Of a DNA stretch of 64,000 bases, positions 34,732-43,596 are shown piece by piece. The position numbers were made by a program, and so were the translations under genes. The DNA comes from Chryseobacterium cucumeris. Lineage in GTDB: Bacteria; Bacteroidota; Bacteroidia; Flavobacteriales; Weeksellaceae. Positions within the stretch are counted from its first letter, which is position 1. The number at the start of each line of letters is the position of its first letter. The stretch is taken from the NCBI RefSeq assembly GCF_001593385.1, contig NZ_LUVZ01000012.1, positions 1 to 64,000 of the forward strand. The letters run 5' to 3'. The notes beneath the pieces are model-generated. The model was not told the DNA's origin. It did not search any database and worked only from the letters and a program-made list of their open reading frames with translations.

Positions 34732-35970
34732 ATGGACGAACAGAACACAGAAAACAGATTTGAATTTCTAAAGGGCGATAAAGTACTTTGGATGGTCATC
34801 CTTGTGATCTCCATTTTCTCTATTTTCCCGGTATACTCTGCAAGTTCAAATCTCGAATACATTGTCAATAACGGGACCACAACAGGCCACGTTATCAAAC
34901 ATATGTTCTTTGTAGTTCTGGGACTAGCCATTATGAGACTGGTAGGAACTATAAAATATGAATACATCGGAAAGCTCAGCAGTATCCTGCTCGGCCTGAT
35001 GATTATTCTGTTGGTTGTTACCATGTTTACCGGACAAACCATTGATGGAGCAAGTGCTTCCAGATGGCTGAAAATTCCGGGAACACCAATCTCTTTCCAG
35101 CCTTCATCATTTGCCTTTTTAATGCTGATCATCTATCTGTGCAGGTATCTGACCAAAAAGATCACCAGGGAAAGGCTTCCGATAGAGAATATCATGTATA
35201 TTTTCGGGCCTATCCTGCTTGTTTTTGTATTGGTAGCCAAAGATAACGGTTCAACGGCATTAATGATTTTAATGGTTTCCGTAGTGGTTCTCATAATAGG
35301 ACAGCTTCACTGGAAATACATTGCAGGATTTATCTCCGCATCATTTGTAGCCATTGTGTTCTTTTTATTGATTGCCTTAAATACCAATATGATCGGTGGA
35401 AACCGTGTTCACACATGGATGAGCCGTATTGAAACCTTTACATCAAGCAAAGCCAAAACAGCCGATGTAGATGATGAAAGCGTAAAAGCAAAAAATTATC
35501 AGGTAATGCAGGCCAAAGCAGCCATTGTACACGGCGGAATTACCGGAATGGGGCCAGGGAAAAGTGCATTGAAACAAATGCTTCCGCAATCTGCCTCCGA
35601 CTTTATTTTCGCAGTGATTGTAGAAGAATATGGAGTGATAGGAGCCGCTTTTCTGATCAGTTTGTACCTGATTATGATGATCAGGATTGTGATGATCGCC
35701 AGTAAAATGCCGGCATTTTTCGGATCGTTGCTCGTGCTCAGTCTCGGGGTAATGATCTTCATTCAGCTTTCGGTAAATATTGCCGTTGCTGTAAACCTAA
35801 TCCCGGTAACAGGACAGCCGCTGCCTTTAATTAGTTATGGAGGAACATCCATGCTGGTGACCTATTTACAGTTAGGTATTATTTTAAATATAAGCTCAAG
35901 AATTCAGATTTATGATGAAGAAGGAATGGGCAAAAAACAAAGTATAGCAGAAATAAACGATATCGCTTAA
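34732..35970 (+). CDS. ftsW: SEDS glycosyltransferase FtsW
   Basis: A 412-residue polytopic SEDS protein with about ten helices. SFQPSSFAFL, KDNGSTALM, GPGKSALKQMLPQSASDFIFAVI(VEEYG) and the C-terminal PLISYGGTSML are hallmark segments. It polymerises septal glycan from lipid II together with the PBP encoded upstream. RodA is an alternative for this family, but the position between murD and murG supports FtsW. The murG ATG follows its stop by one base, so the two are coupled. Confidence 0.94.
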   Translation: MDEQNTENRFEFLKGDKVLWMVILVISIFSIFPVYSASSNLEYIVNNGTTTGHVIKHMFFVVLGLAIMRLVGTIKYEYIGKLSSILLGLMIILLVVTMFTGQTIDGASASRWLKIPGTPISFQPSSFAFLMLIIYLCRYLTKKITRERLPIENIMYIFGPILLVFVLVAKDNGSTALMILMVSVVVLIIGQLHWKYIAGFISASFVAIVFFLLIALNTNMIGGNRVHTWMSRIETFTSSKAKTADVDDESVKAKNYQVMQAKAAIVHGGITGMGPGKSALKQMLPQSASDFIFAVIVEEYGVIGAAFLISLYLIMMIRIVMIASKMPAFFGSLLVLSLGVMIFIQLSVNIAVAVNLIPVTGQPLPLISYGGTSMLVTYLQLGIILNISSRIQIYDEEGMGKKQSIAEINDIA

Positions 35971-35971
35971 A

Positions 35972-37066
35972 ATGGACAAAAAATTAAGAATATTATTATC
36001 CGGCGGAGGAACAGGAGGACATATCTTCCCTGCCATTGCCATTGCTGATGAGATCAGAAAAAGATTTCCTGATGCAGAATTTTTGTTCATTGGTGCCAAC
36101 GGAAAAATGGAAATGGAAAAAGTTCCTCAGGCAGGCTATAAAATTGAAGGAATTGATATCGCAGGAATCGACAGAGGTAATCTGTTATCCAACCTGGGAC
36201 TTCCTTTTAAGATTCTGAAAAGTTTATCAAAGTCTAAAAAGATTATCAAAAACTTCGCTCCTGATTTTGCTGTAGGAACAGGAGGATTTGCCAGTGGACC
36301 TGCTCTTTATGAAGCTAGCAAAATGGGAATTCCAATTTTCATACAGGAACAGAACGCTCACGCTGGGGTAACCAATAAAATTTTAAGCAAGAAAGCAAGA
36401 GCCGTTTTCACAGCCTACCCAAAAGTAGAAGGCTTTCCTACAGAGAAAATAAAGTTTCTGGGAAATCCGATTCGTGAGAATATTGTTTCAGGAATGCAGG
36501 ATACCGCTCAGGCAAAAGAGAAAATGGGACTGGATAAAGACAAACTTACGATTCTTTCTGTAGGAGGTTCTTTGGGATCCAGAACATTGAATAATGCCTG
36601 GAAAGAAAATATTGAGAATCTGAAAGAAAAAGGATATCAATTAATTTGGCAAACAGGAAAGTTGGATTACAAAGAATTATCTTCCAGCCTCCAGCTTCCA
36701 GTTTCCATTCATTTGAAAGAATTTATCAAAGACATGGAACTGGCGTATTCTGCAGCTGATATCATTGTTTCCAGAGCCGGAGCTATTGCCATTTCAGAGT
36801 TGGCTGTAGCACAAAAGCCGGTGCTTTTGGTACCTTTCCCTTTTGCAGCGGAAGACCATCAAACCAAAAATGCCATAAACCTGGTTGAAAAAAATGCTGC
36901 CAGAATGGTAAAAGACTCTGAAATGCAGGAAAAATTCTGGAATACATTATCAGAAATCTGCGAAAATGAAAGGATAAGAAAAGAAATGTCCGACAATCTG
37001 AAATATTTTGCCAAACCTAATGCAGCAAAAGAGATTGTAGACGAGATTTTTAACGTAATAAAATAG
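35972..37066 (+). CDS. murG: Lipid II synthase MurG
   Basis: A 364-residue glycosyltransferase adding GlcNAc to lipid I on the cytoplasmic face of the inner membrane. The glycine loop GGGTGGHIFPAIAIAD at the N-terminus, GTGGFASGP, the EQNAHAG segment and the C-terminal donor site with RAGAIAISEL and PFPFAAEDHQTKNA are present. Length is normal. In related genomes murC usually follows closely; here about 540 bases with a GIY-YIG gene and repeats intervene. Confidence 0.95.
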   Translation: MDKKLRILLSGGGTGGHIFPAIAIADEIRKRFPDAEFLFIGANGKMEMEKVPQAGYKIEGIDIAGIDRGNLLSNLGLPFKILKSLSKSKKIIKNFAPDFAVGTGGFASGPALYEASKMGIPIFIQEQNAHAGVTNKILSKKARAVFTAYPKVEGFPTEKIKFLGNPIRENIVSGMQDTAQAKEKMGLDKDKLTILSVGGSLGSRTLNNAWKENIENLKEKGYQLIWQTGKLDYKELSSSLQLPVSIHLKEFIKDMELAYSAADIIVSRAGAIAISELAVAQKPVLLVPFPFAAEDHQTKNAINLVEKNAARMVKDSEMQEKFWNTLSEICENERIRKEMSDNLKYFAKPNAAKEIVDEIFNVIK

Positions 37067-37074
37067 TTAGGAAA

Positions 37075-37153
37075 GGCTTCGACAAGCTCAGCCTGACATG
37101 AGTAAATAAAACAGTTAGTATTAGAGGTGTCACCCTGAGCTTGTCGAAGGGCC
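37075..37153. repeat. Inverted pair of the dispersed repeat, copy C
   Basis: The left arm (37075-37098, GGCTTCGACAAGCTCAGCCT then GACA) and right arm (37114-37153) are inverted relative to each other. They share CTTCGACAAGCTCAG and TGAC in opposite orientation. The right arm also carries the tail found at 701 and 19495 (TTAGTATTAG, complement of CTAATACTAA). It begins eight bases after the murG stop and ends 19 bases before the GIY-YIG gene. Confidence 0.85.
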
Positions 37154-37172
37154 AGTAAGCAAACACTAATGA

Positions 37173-37466
37173 ATGAAAATATATTATGTATACATTGTAA
37201 AATGTTCCGATAATTCTTACTATACAGGCTTTACCAATGATTTGGAAAGAAGAATTAACGAACATAATGACGGATTAAATTCTGAAAGTTACACGTATAC
37301 AAGAAAACCTGTGGAACTTGTTTTCTACCATGAGTTTAATGATGTTAATCAAGCTATAAGATTTGAAAAACAAGTTAAAGGCTGGAGTAAGAAAAAGAAA
37401 GAAGCAATAATAAATGATAACTGGGATTTATTACAACTGCTATCAAAAAATAGGATGAAAGATTAG
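37173..37466 (+). CDS. Small GIY-YIG nuclease-fold protein inserted in the dcw cluster
   Basis: A 97-residue single-domain GIY-YIG protein (UPF0213/YhbQ-like). YYVYIVKCSDNSYYTGFTNDLERRINEHN carries the Y-Y, G and R-E core; the GIY-YIG pair here is YVYIV and YYTGF. A downstream Glu (RFEKQVKGWSKKKKEA) fits the metal-binding Glu. The fold is known from DNA endonucleases; function of these small members is mostly unknown. It is unusual in lying between murG and murC. It is flanked by an inverted repeat pair upstream and a further copy starting two bases after its stop. Confidence 0.88.
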   Translation: MKIYYVYIVKCSDNSYYTGFTNDLERRINEHNDGLNSESYTYTRKPVELVFYHEFNDVNQAIRFEKQVKGWSKKKKEAIINDNWDLLQLLSKNRMKD

Positions 37467-37468
37467 AA

Positions 37469-37493
37469 GGCTTCGACAAGCTCAGCCTGACAC
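37469..37493 (+). repeat. Dispersed repeat, copy D, abutting the GIY-YIG stop
   Basis: GGCTTCGACAAGCTCAGCCT continues as GACAC, identical over 24 bases to the left arm of copy C. It starts two bases after the GIY-YIG stop codon and is in direct orientation to that arm. Confidence 0.85.
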
Positions 37494-37609
37494 CGTTAAA
37501 ATTTAATTCATTAACGAGTCACTAGCGTAAGTTGATGAAAGCCTTATAATACAAAATATAGTAATAAAACTCTGAACTGATTAAAGAGTTATTAAAGATT
37601 AAAATATAA

Positions 37610-38968
37610 ATGAACATTTTACAAACATATCAGACTTTTTACTTCGTTGGAATCGGAGGTATAGGAATGAGTGCATTGGCACGCTATTTCAATGCATCCG
37701 GAAAAAAAGTATTGGGTTACGACAAAACCAATACAAAGCTTACTCAGAATCTGATGAATGAAGGCATTGATATTGTTTTTGAAGATCTTATTGATGAAAG
37801 GATTACTTCCCTTCAGAAAGAAAATACGTTGGTAATTTATACTCCGGCTATCAAAACGCTTGGAATATTGGATTATTTCAATCAAAATCAGTTTGAAGTT
37901 TTAAAACGTGCTAAAGTTTTAGGCTTAATTACTGAAAATACAGACTGTATTGCCATTGCAGGAACTCATGGGAAAACCACCACGTCTACCCTTGTAGCTC
38001 ATTTGTGTAAAGAGGCTGATCTTCCTTTCTCATGCTTTTTGGGAGGAATTTCTGAAAACTTTAAATCCAACTTCCTGTACAACGGTTCTACCTATTCTGT
38101 AGTAGAGGCAGATGAGTATGACAGAAGCTTCCTGAACCTTTCTCCGGACTGGGCAGTAGTAACTTCTACAGATGCAGATCACCTGGACATTTATGGAGAC
38201 ATTAATCATATTGAAGAAGGATTCAGACAGTTTGCAGCTTTAGTTCCTCAAGACAAACAACTTTTTGTAAGAAAAGGATTGGAAATTGGCAGAGGGCATC
38301 AAACTTATGCGGTAAATGAGCCTGCAGATTATTATTCAGACAACCTGCGTATGGAGCATGATAAAATTTATTTTGACTTCCATACTCCAACGGAAACAAT
38401 AAAAGATTTTGTCTGGGAAATTCCGGGAATTCATAATGTGGAAAATGCCACTGCAGCACTGGCTATCCTGCATAATTTAGGCGCAGATTTTGATACGCTG
38501 AAAAAAGCAATTGCCAATTTTAAGGGAATTAAAAGAAGATATACCAAACATATTTATCAAAACGGTAAAATTTACATTGATGATTATGCTCACCACCCTA
38601 CAGAAATCAATGCTGTAATGAGCTCAATCAGAACATTTTATCCGGATAAAAAACTTCTGGTAGCCTTCCAGCCTCACCTTTTCAGCAGAACAAGAGATTT
38701 CGCAGACGGATTTGCGGAAAGCTTAAGTAAGGCAGATGAACTCATTCTTCTTGATATTTATCCTGCAAGAGAACTTCAGGAAAATTTTGAAGGAATCACT
38801 TCAAACTGGCTGCTAGACAAAGTAACATTAGATAAAAAAGAAGTATCAACATTATCCGGTGCTTTTGAAAAAATAAAAGAAAAAGATTTTGACATCCTTC
38901 TTACGGTAGGCGCAGGAAATATAGACACCCTTTATGACCCTATTTGTGAATGGATAAATAAATTGTAA
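37610..38968 (+). CDS. murC: UDP-MurNAc:L-alanine ligase MurC
   Basis: A 452-residue Mur ligase adding the first amino acid to UDP-MurNAc. FVGIGGIGMSALARYF starts the UDP domain, GTHGKTTTSTLVAHL is the ATP loop, and VVEADEYDRSFL, DYAHHPTEI and QPHLFSRTRDF are conserved. Length is normal. It is preceded by 116 non-coding bases after repeat copy D, so expression may depend on read-through from the upstream cluster or on an unseen promoter. Confidence 0.96.
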   Translation: MNILQTYQTFYFVGIGGIGMSALARYFNASGKKVLGYDKTNTKLTQNLMNEGIDIVFEDLIDERITSLQKENTLVIYTPAIKTLGILDYFNQNQFEVLKRAKVLGLITENTDCIAIAGTHGKTTTSTLVAHLCKEADLPFSCFLGGISENFKSNFLYNGSTYSVVEADEYDRSFLNLSPDWAVVTSTDADHLDIYGDINHIEEGFRQFAALVPQDKQLFVRKGLEIGRGHQTYAVNEPADYYSDNLRMEHDKIYFDFHTPTETIKDFVWEIPGIHNVENATAALAILHNLGADFDTLKKAIANFKGIKRRYTKHIYQNGKIYIDDYAHHPTEINAVMSSIRTFYPDKKLLVAFQPHLFSRTRDFADGFAESLSKADELILLDIYPARELQENFEGITSNWLLDKVTLDKKEVSTLSGAFEKIKEKDFDILLTVGAGNIDTLYDPICEWINKL

Positions 38969-38987
38969 AAAGTAATAATGTATTTAC

Positions 38988-39001
38988 GTATTCATGAATA
39001 C
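38988..39001. repeat. Perfect 14-bp palindrome in the murC-ftsQ spacer
   Basis: GTATTCATGAATAC lies in a spacer otherwise made of related ATGTATT/AATACAT pieces. Confidence 0.55.
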
Positions 39002-39033
39002 ATTTTACATAAATACATGAATACAAAAAATGT

Positions 39034-40002
39034 ATGAAAAATAAATACAGAATATTAAAAATTGTTGTCACCGTAATTATCCTGGGATTGTTACTGAGCT
39101 TCTCATTGAGGAGATTCAGCCGTGAGCAGATTACGGATAACAAGATTTCTGTAAAAATGAACGAGAAAACTCCGGTATATTTTGTTGATGAAAAAGATAT
39201 CAGGGAAATTGTAAAAAAAGAAAATCCTTCAGGAAAAGTGGGAGATCTCAATATTCCTTCTTTGGAAAAAAAGATCAATTCCCTGCCAGCGGTAGACAGC
39301 GCCAATGTTTATCTGAACCTGAACGGAAAGCTGAATCTGGATATCAAACAGAGAGTGCCTGTTTTCAGATTAAATAAAGACGGAAAAGACTTTTATGTGG
39401 ATGAGAAAGGAGTTGAATTCCCTATTTCAAGAACCTATTCCCACCCATGTATGCTGGTAACAGGAAACGTAAAGCCTGATGAATATGAGAAGCTGGCAGA
39501 ACTGGTAGAAAAAATTGATAAAGATGATTTCAGTAAGAAATACTTTATCGGAATCTCAAAAAGTAAAGACAGCTATAGCCTTCTGACAAGTGAAGGAAAT
39601 TATAGAGTGGAAATTGGAGACCTTGATAATATTGATTTTAAAGTAAAAGGATTTAAAACGTTTGTGGAAAAATACCTTGTGTATCAGGACCCTCAGAAAT
39701 ACAGCATGGTTTCGGTGAAATATCAGAATCAGATTGTCACTACTTTAAACCCTTATTTTAAAGAAAATGACAGTATTTTAAAGGCAGGAAAGATGGAATT
39801 GGCAAAAGTTCCTTCCCCAACAGCCGCTAAAAAGACGGAAGCTAAACCCAAAATAGCAGAGGTAAAAAAGACCAGCTCCACCTCGGTAAAACCGAAAGAG
39901 AGTACCAAACCGAAAGGACAAACAAAAGAAACTAAAAAAGCAGAGAAAAAGCCTCCCGTCAAGGCGCAGTCCAAGCCTAAGGCAAAAGTAAAAATAGAAT
40001 AA
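39034..40002 (+). CDS. ftsQ: Cell division protein FtsQ
   Basis: A 322-residue bitopic protein. The membrane helix is at about 8-24 (ILKIVVTVIILGLLLSF). A periplasmic POTRA-like and beta domain follows, with PAVDSANVYLNLNGKLNLDIKQRVPVF and a DEKGVEFPISR segment. The last ~65 residues are a Lys/Pro/Ala/Thr-rich low-complexity tail absent from E. coli FtsQ. It links FtsL and the PBP to the divisome. Sequence identity in this family is low, so position between murC and ftsA is part of the evidence. Confidence 0.9.
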   Translation: MKNKYRILKIVVTVIILGLLLSFSLRRFSREQITDNKISVKMNEKTPVYFVDEKDIREIVKKENPSGKVGDLNIPSLEKKINSLPAVDSANVYLNLNGKLNLDIKQRVPVFRLNKDGKDFYVDEKGVEFPISRTYSHPCMLVTGNVKPDEYEKLAELVEKIDKDDFSKKYFIGISKSKDSYSLLTSEGNYRVEIGDLDNIDFKVKGFKTFVEKYLVYQDPQKYSMVSVKYQNQIVTTLNPYFKENDSILKAGKMELAKVPSPTAAKKTEAKPKIAEVKKTSSTSVKPKESTKPKGQTKETKKAEKKPPVKAQSKPKAKVKIE

Positions 40003-40080
40003 GTCCCTCAGGGCATTTAATACACAAATAGGAGCCTATCCTTATAGATAAAAAAGTAGAAAAAATCAAATCGATATAAA

Positions 40081-41466
40081 ATGGAAAATCAAGAGTATTC
40101 AGTAGGTCTGGACATCGGGACAACGAAGATAGTCGCGATTGTCGGAAGAAGGAATGCACACGGGAAGATAGAAGTTCTCGGTGTAGGAAAAGCTAAGAGT
40201 CTTGGTGTTCATAAAGGTATTGTGAATAACATTTCACAAACCATTAATTCAATCAAGGCTGCAGTATCCGAAGCACAATCCAGCGCCGGAGTTCCTATCC
40301 GCAAAGTTACGGTAGGTATTGCAGGAAAACACATCCGTTCTCTGCAGCATTCCGATTATATTATGCGTGAACATCCTGATAAATTTATTACAGACGATGA
40401 CATCGAAGCATTAAAAGATCAGGTAAAAAAGCTGGTTATGCTTCCTGGAGAAGAAATTATCCACGTACTTCCTCAAGAATATAAAGTGGACTCCGAGGGG
40501 GAAATTCAGGAACCTGTCGGAATGCATGGAAAACGTTTAGAAGCCAACTTCCACGTCGTAGTAGGGCAAATGGGCAGCATCAGAAATATTGCAAGATGCG
40601 TTCGTGAAGCCGGATTAGAAATGGAAGCCCTTACTTTAGAACCATTGGCATCTTCTGAAGCTGTCCTTACAAAAGAAGAAAAAGAAGCCGGTGTAGCCAT
40701 TGTTGACATTGGTGGTGGTACAACAGATATTGCAATCTTTAAAGATAATATCATTCGTCATACCTGTGTGATTCCATACGGAGGCGGAATTATTACCGAA
40801 GATATCAAAGAAGGCTGTTCCATCATAGAAAAACATGCAGAACAACTGAAAGTAAAGTTTGGTTCGGCTGTTCCCGAATTAGAAAAAGACAGTACTTTTG
40901 TAACCATTCCCGGACTTCACGGAAGACCGGACAAAGAGATTTCTTTAAAAACTTTAGCGCAGATCATCAATGCAAGAGTAGAAGAAGTTTTGGAAATGGT
41001 AAATACAGAACTGAAGGCTTATGGTGCTTTTGAACAAAAGAAAAAACTGATTGCCGGAATTGTTCTTACGGGTGGTGGTTCAAACCTGAAACACCTTCGT
41101 CAGCTGGCCAATTATACAACAGGTTTTGACAGCAGAATCGGTTTTGCGAATGAATATATCGCCAATGATAAAAATCAGTATCTGAAAGGCCCTGAATTTG
41201 CTACTTCTATCGGATTACTGATGGAGAGTTTGAAGATTAGAGACAAAAAGCAGAATATTGACGAAGTTGTAGAAGTTGTTACAGAGCAGCCAAAACCGGA
41301 AGTCACTGCAGCACAGGCAGAAACGGTTCAACCCGTTCAGCAGGCAGCCCCGGTTCAGGAGCAGCAGTCTTTTGAAAATGAAAAGCAAGAGAACAGAAAA
41401 GCGAAACTGACCTTCGGGCAGTCGCTTATGGAAAAAGTAAAAAAATTCTTTGAAGAAGTAGAGTAA
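40081..41466 (+). CDS. ftsA: Cell division protein FtsA
   Basis: A 461-residue actin-like protein. SVGLDIGTTKIVAIVG is phosphate loop 1, VDIGGGTTDIAIF loop 2 and IVLTGGGSNL the adenosine motif. Domain 1C lies around 85-170. The C-terminus has a Gln/Glu/Pro-rich linker of about 50 residues and ends in an amphipathic helix (SLMEKVKKFFEEV) expected to bind the membrane. It anchors FtsZ filaments. The linker is longer than in E. coli, in line with the long FtsZ tail. Confidence 0.96.
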   Translation: MENQEYSVGLDIGTTKIVAIVGRRNAHGKIEVLGVGKAKSLGVHKGIVNNISQTINSIKAAVSEAQSSAGVPIRKVTVGIAGKHIRSLQHSDYIMREHPDKFITDDDIEALKDQVKKLVMLPGEEIIHVLPQEYKVDSEGEIQEPVGMHGKRLEANFHVVVGQMGSIRNIARCVREAGLEMEALTLEPLASSEAVLTKEEKEAGVAIVDIGGGTTDIAIFKDNIIRHTCVIPYGGGIITEDIKEGCSIIEKHAEQLKVKFGSAVPELEKDSTFVTIPGLHGRPDKEISLKTLAQIINARVEEVLEMVNTELKAYGAFEQKKKLIAGIVLTGGGSNLKHLRQLANYTTGFDSRIGFANEYIANDKNQYLKGPEFATSIGLLMESLKIRDKKQNIDEVVEVVTEQPKPEVTAAQAETVQPVQQAAPVQEQQSFENEKQENRKAKLTFGQSLMEKVKKFFEEVE

Positions 41467-41591
41467 ATAAATATAAATGATAAAAGATTAATGATCAATG
41501 ATACCTGAAATAGATTAATATTTATTAAATTAAAGACGAATATCATTCATCAATTATCATCTGTCACTTATCAATTATTAAAAGTATAGTT
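41467..41591. repeat. ftsA-ftsZ spacer of ATGATAA/TTATCAT microrepeats
   Basis: The spacer contains short related pieces such as AATGATAAAAG, ATTAATGATCAATGAT and TCAATTATCATCTGTCACTT. There is no -7 box and no gene. Confidence 0.4.
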
Positions 41592-43505
41592 ATGGAAAAT
41601 ATAGGTACACAAGGATTTTCATTTGATTTGCCAAAAGGAAATTCATCCATTATAAAAGTAATCGGTGTAGGGGGCGGTGGAAACAACGCTCTGAAGCACA
41701 TGTACGAGAAAGGAATCCACGGAGTAGATTTCGTGATTTGTAATACGGATGCTCAGACTTTAGATAATAACCCGGTAGCCAATAAAGTTCAGTTGGGAAC
41801 TTCTATCACAGAAGGTCTTGGAGCTGGTGCCGATCCTGAAGTTGGTGAGAAATCAGCCATCGAAAGTATTGAAGATATCAAGGCTGCTATGGGCCAAAAC
41901 ACCAAGATGGTATTCATCACTGCCGGAATGGGTGGTGGTACAGGAACCGGAGCCGCTCCTGTCATTGCTAAAGTAGCGAAAGACATGGGAATTCTTACCG
42001 TAGGTATTGTTACCGTTCCTTTCAGCTTTGAAGGGAAAAGAAGGTTGGAGCAGGCAGAAAACGGTCTGGATAAATTAAGAAACAATGTTGACTCGCTTAT
42101 TGTGATCAACAATGATAAACTAAGACAGCAATTCGGAAACCTTGGATTTAAGCAGGGATTCTCAAAAGCCGATGAAGTGTTAACCAATGCTGCAAAAGGG
42201 ATGGCAGAAGTTATTACAGGTTACTTTGATGTAAACATTGACTTTAGAGATGCTAAATCTGTACTTCAGAATTCCGGTACAGCCTTGATGTCTACTGGAA
42301 CAGCTTCAGGTGAAAATAAAGCTGAAGAAGCTGTAAGAAAAGCCCTTGATTCTCCGTTATTAAATGATAACAAGATCACAGGTGCTAAAAACGTATTGTT
42401 ATTGATCAGAAGTGGGGCTGAAGAAGTTACCATGGATGAGATCGGTATCATTATGGATCACATCCAGAAAGAAGCAGGAAACACTGCAGATATCATTTTT
42501 GGGGTGGGTGCAGATGAAGAATTAGGAGATGCAGTAAGTGTTCTTGTAATTGCAACTGGATTCTCTAATGATAATAAGAAATTCGCAGGACCTACTGAGA
42601 AAATCAGAATCAGTCTTAACGACAGTTTTGAAGCACCTAAAAATTCTCCTTTCAAAACAAGAGAAGAAAGAGAATCAGCTCCTGAGACAACGCATGATTT
42701 TGGAGGAAAAAACCTTTTCAGGCTGGATGACGAAGATCACGACACTCCGTTCAATGTGACCTCTGCTGAAAAAAAAATGATTATTGAAGAAGAGCAGCCA
42801 AGAACTGAAATCAAATTCTTTGATAAAGAAGAAGATACAGTAAATACACCGGAACAAAACTGGAGAAATGAAGAAGAAGGAGAAGAAGAATATAGCTTAT
42901 TAGCTATTGATGAGGAACATGATGATCCTAACGATCTTGAGATCCAGTCTTTTTCATTTGATTTTGAAAACAAAAAAGAGGAACCACAATCCGGAACTTC
43001 CTTCAACAATTCATTTTCAAATGAAAAACCTGTTGAGTTCAGCTTCTTTGTAAACGAGCCTATCAGAAACGAGCCTAGTAAGGATTTCGGGCAGCCAAAA
43101 GCAGAGTTTAATACTCCTACCAATGCTGCGGTAGCTGAACCAGCTCAAAAGATTGAAACGTTCTACCAAAAACAGGAAGAGCCAAAGGTTGAAACAAGAT
43201 CAACTTTTGAACACAAAACAGAAATTGAGACTCCAAAAACTGAAGAATCAGAATTCACTTTCGTGAATAAAACGATTGATCAGGACAGAGTAATTGAAAG
43301 AAGAAATAAATTAAAAGAATTCAACTCCCGCTACCAGAATTTTGACAGCACAAGTGAATTCGAATCTATTCCCGCTTTTAAAAGAAAAAATATTTCAATC
43401 GACGGAAACAATGCATCAGACCAGAACATCAACACTTATCTGTCTGATAACAATGGATCCATGCAGATCAGAGAAAACAGATTTTTAAATAAAGATGTAG
43501 ACTAA
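41592..43505 (+). CDS. ftsZ: Cell division GTPase FtsZ with very long C-terminal linker
   Basis: A 637-residue FtsZ. The tubulin-like core ends near residue 330. GVGGGGNNAL starts the GTPase, the signature GGGTGTG is at 114-120, and the T7 loop with VNIDFRDAKSVL follows. Residues ~335-610 are an acidic, Asn/Glu/Pro-rich, disordered linker (for example runs of Glu near 420). A short C-terminal segment with ERRNKLKEFNSRYQNF and PAFKRKNISI may serve as the conserved binding peptide for FtsA. E. coli FtsZ has 383 residues, so the linker is about 250 longer; long linkers are usual in Flavobacteriia. Confidence 0.96.
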   Translation: MENIGTQGFSFDLPKGNSSIIKVIGVGGGGNNALKHMYEKGIHGVDFVICNTDAQTLDNNPVANKVQLGTSITEGLGAGADPEVGEKSAIESIEDIKAAMGQNTKMVFITAGMGGGTGTGAAPVIAKVAKDMGILTVGIVTVPFSFEGKRRLEQAENGLDKLRNNVDSLIVINNDKLRQQFGNLGFKQGFSKADEVLTNAAKGMAEVITGYFDVNIDFRDAKSVLQNSGTALMSTGTASGENKAEEAVRKALDSPLLNDNKITGAKNVLLLIRSGAEEVTMDEIGIIMDHIQKEAGNTADIIFGVGADEELGDAVSVLVIATGFSNDNKKFAGPTEKIRISLNDSFEAPKNSPFKTREERESAPETTHDFGGKNLFRLDDEDHDTPFNVTSAEKKMIIEEEQPRTEIKFFDKEEDTVNTPEQNWRNEEEGEEEYSLLAIDEEHDDPNDLEIQSFSFDFENKKEEPQSGTSFNNSFSNEKPVEFSFFVNEPIRNEPSKDFGQPKAEFNTPTNAAVAEPAQKIETFYQKQEEPKVETRSTFEHKTEIETPKTEESEFTFVNKTIDQDRVIERRNKLKEFNSRYQNFDSTSEFESIPAFKRKNISIDGNNASDQNINTYLSDNNGSMQIRENRFLNKDVD

Positions 43506-43512
43506 ATAATAT

Positions 43513-43585
43513 AACAATGTAGAAATGTACCAATGTAACAATTACCAGACATTTATTGGTAAACTGTTACATTGATACATTGTTA
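43513..43585. repeat. Long stem-loop in the ftsZ-yqeY spacer
   Basis: AACAATGTA, CAATGTAACA and TTACCA are matched in reverse order by TGGTAA, TGTTACATTG and TACATTGTT. This gives an interrupted stem of roughly 25-29 bp around an ~9-base loop. Confidence 0.65.
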
Positions 43586-43596
43586 AATTTGAAACC

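Noticed and set aside
37050..37265. Minus-strand frame across the murG-GIY-YIG gap
   Set aside because: It is produced by translation of the palindromic repeat and of the complementary strand of the GIY-YIG gene.
42737..43123. Minus-strand frame of 128 codons inside ftsZ
   Set aside because: It is the complement of the Glu/Asn-rich FtsZ linker, whose low complexity keeps the other strand open as a Ser/Phe-rich frame.
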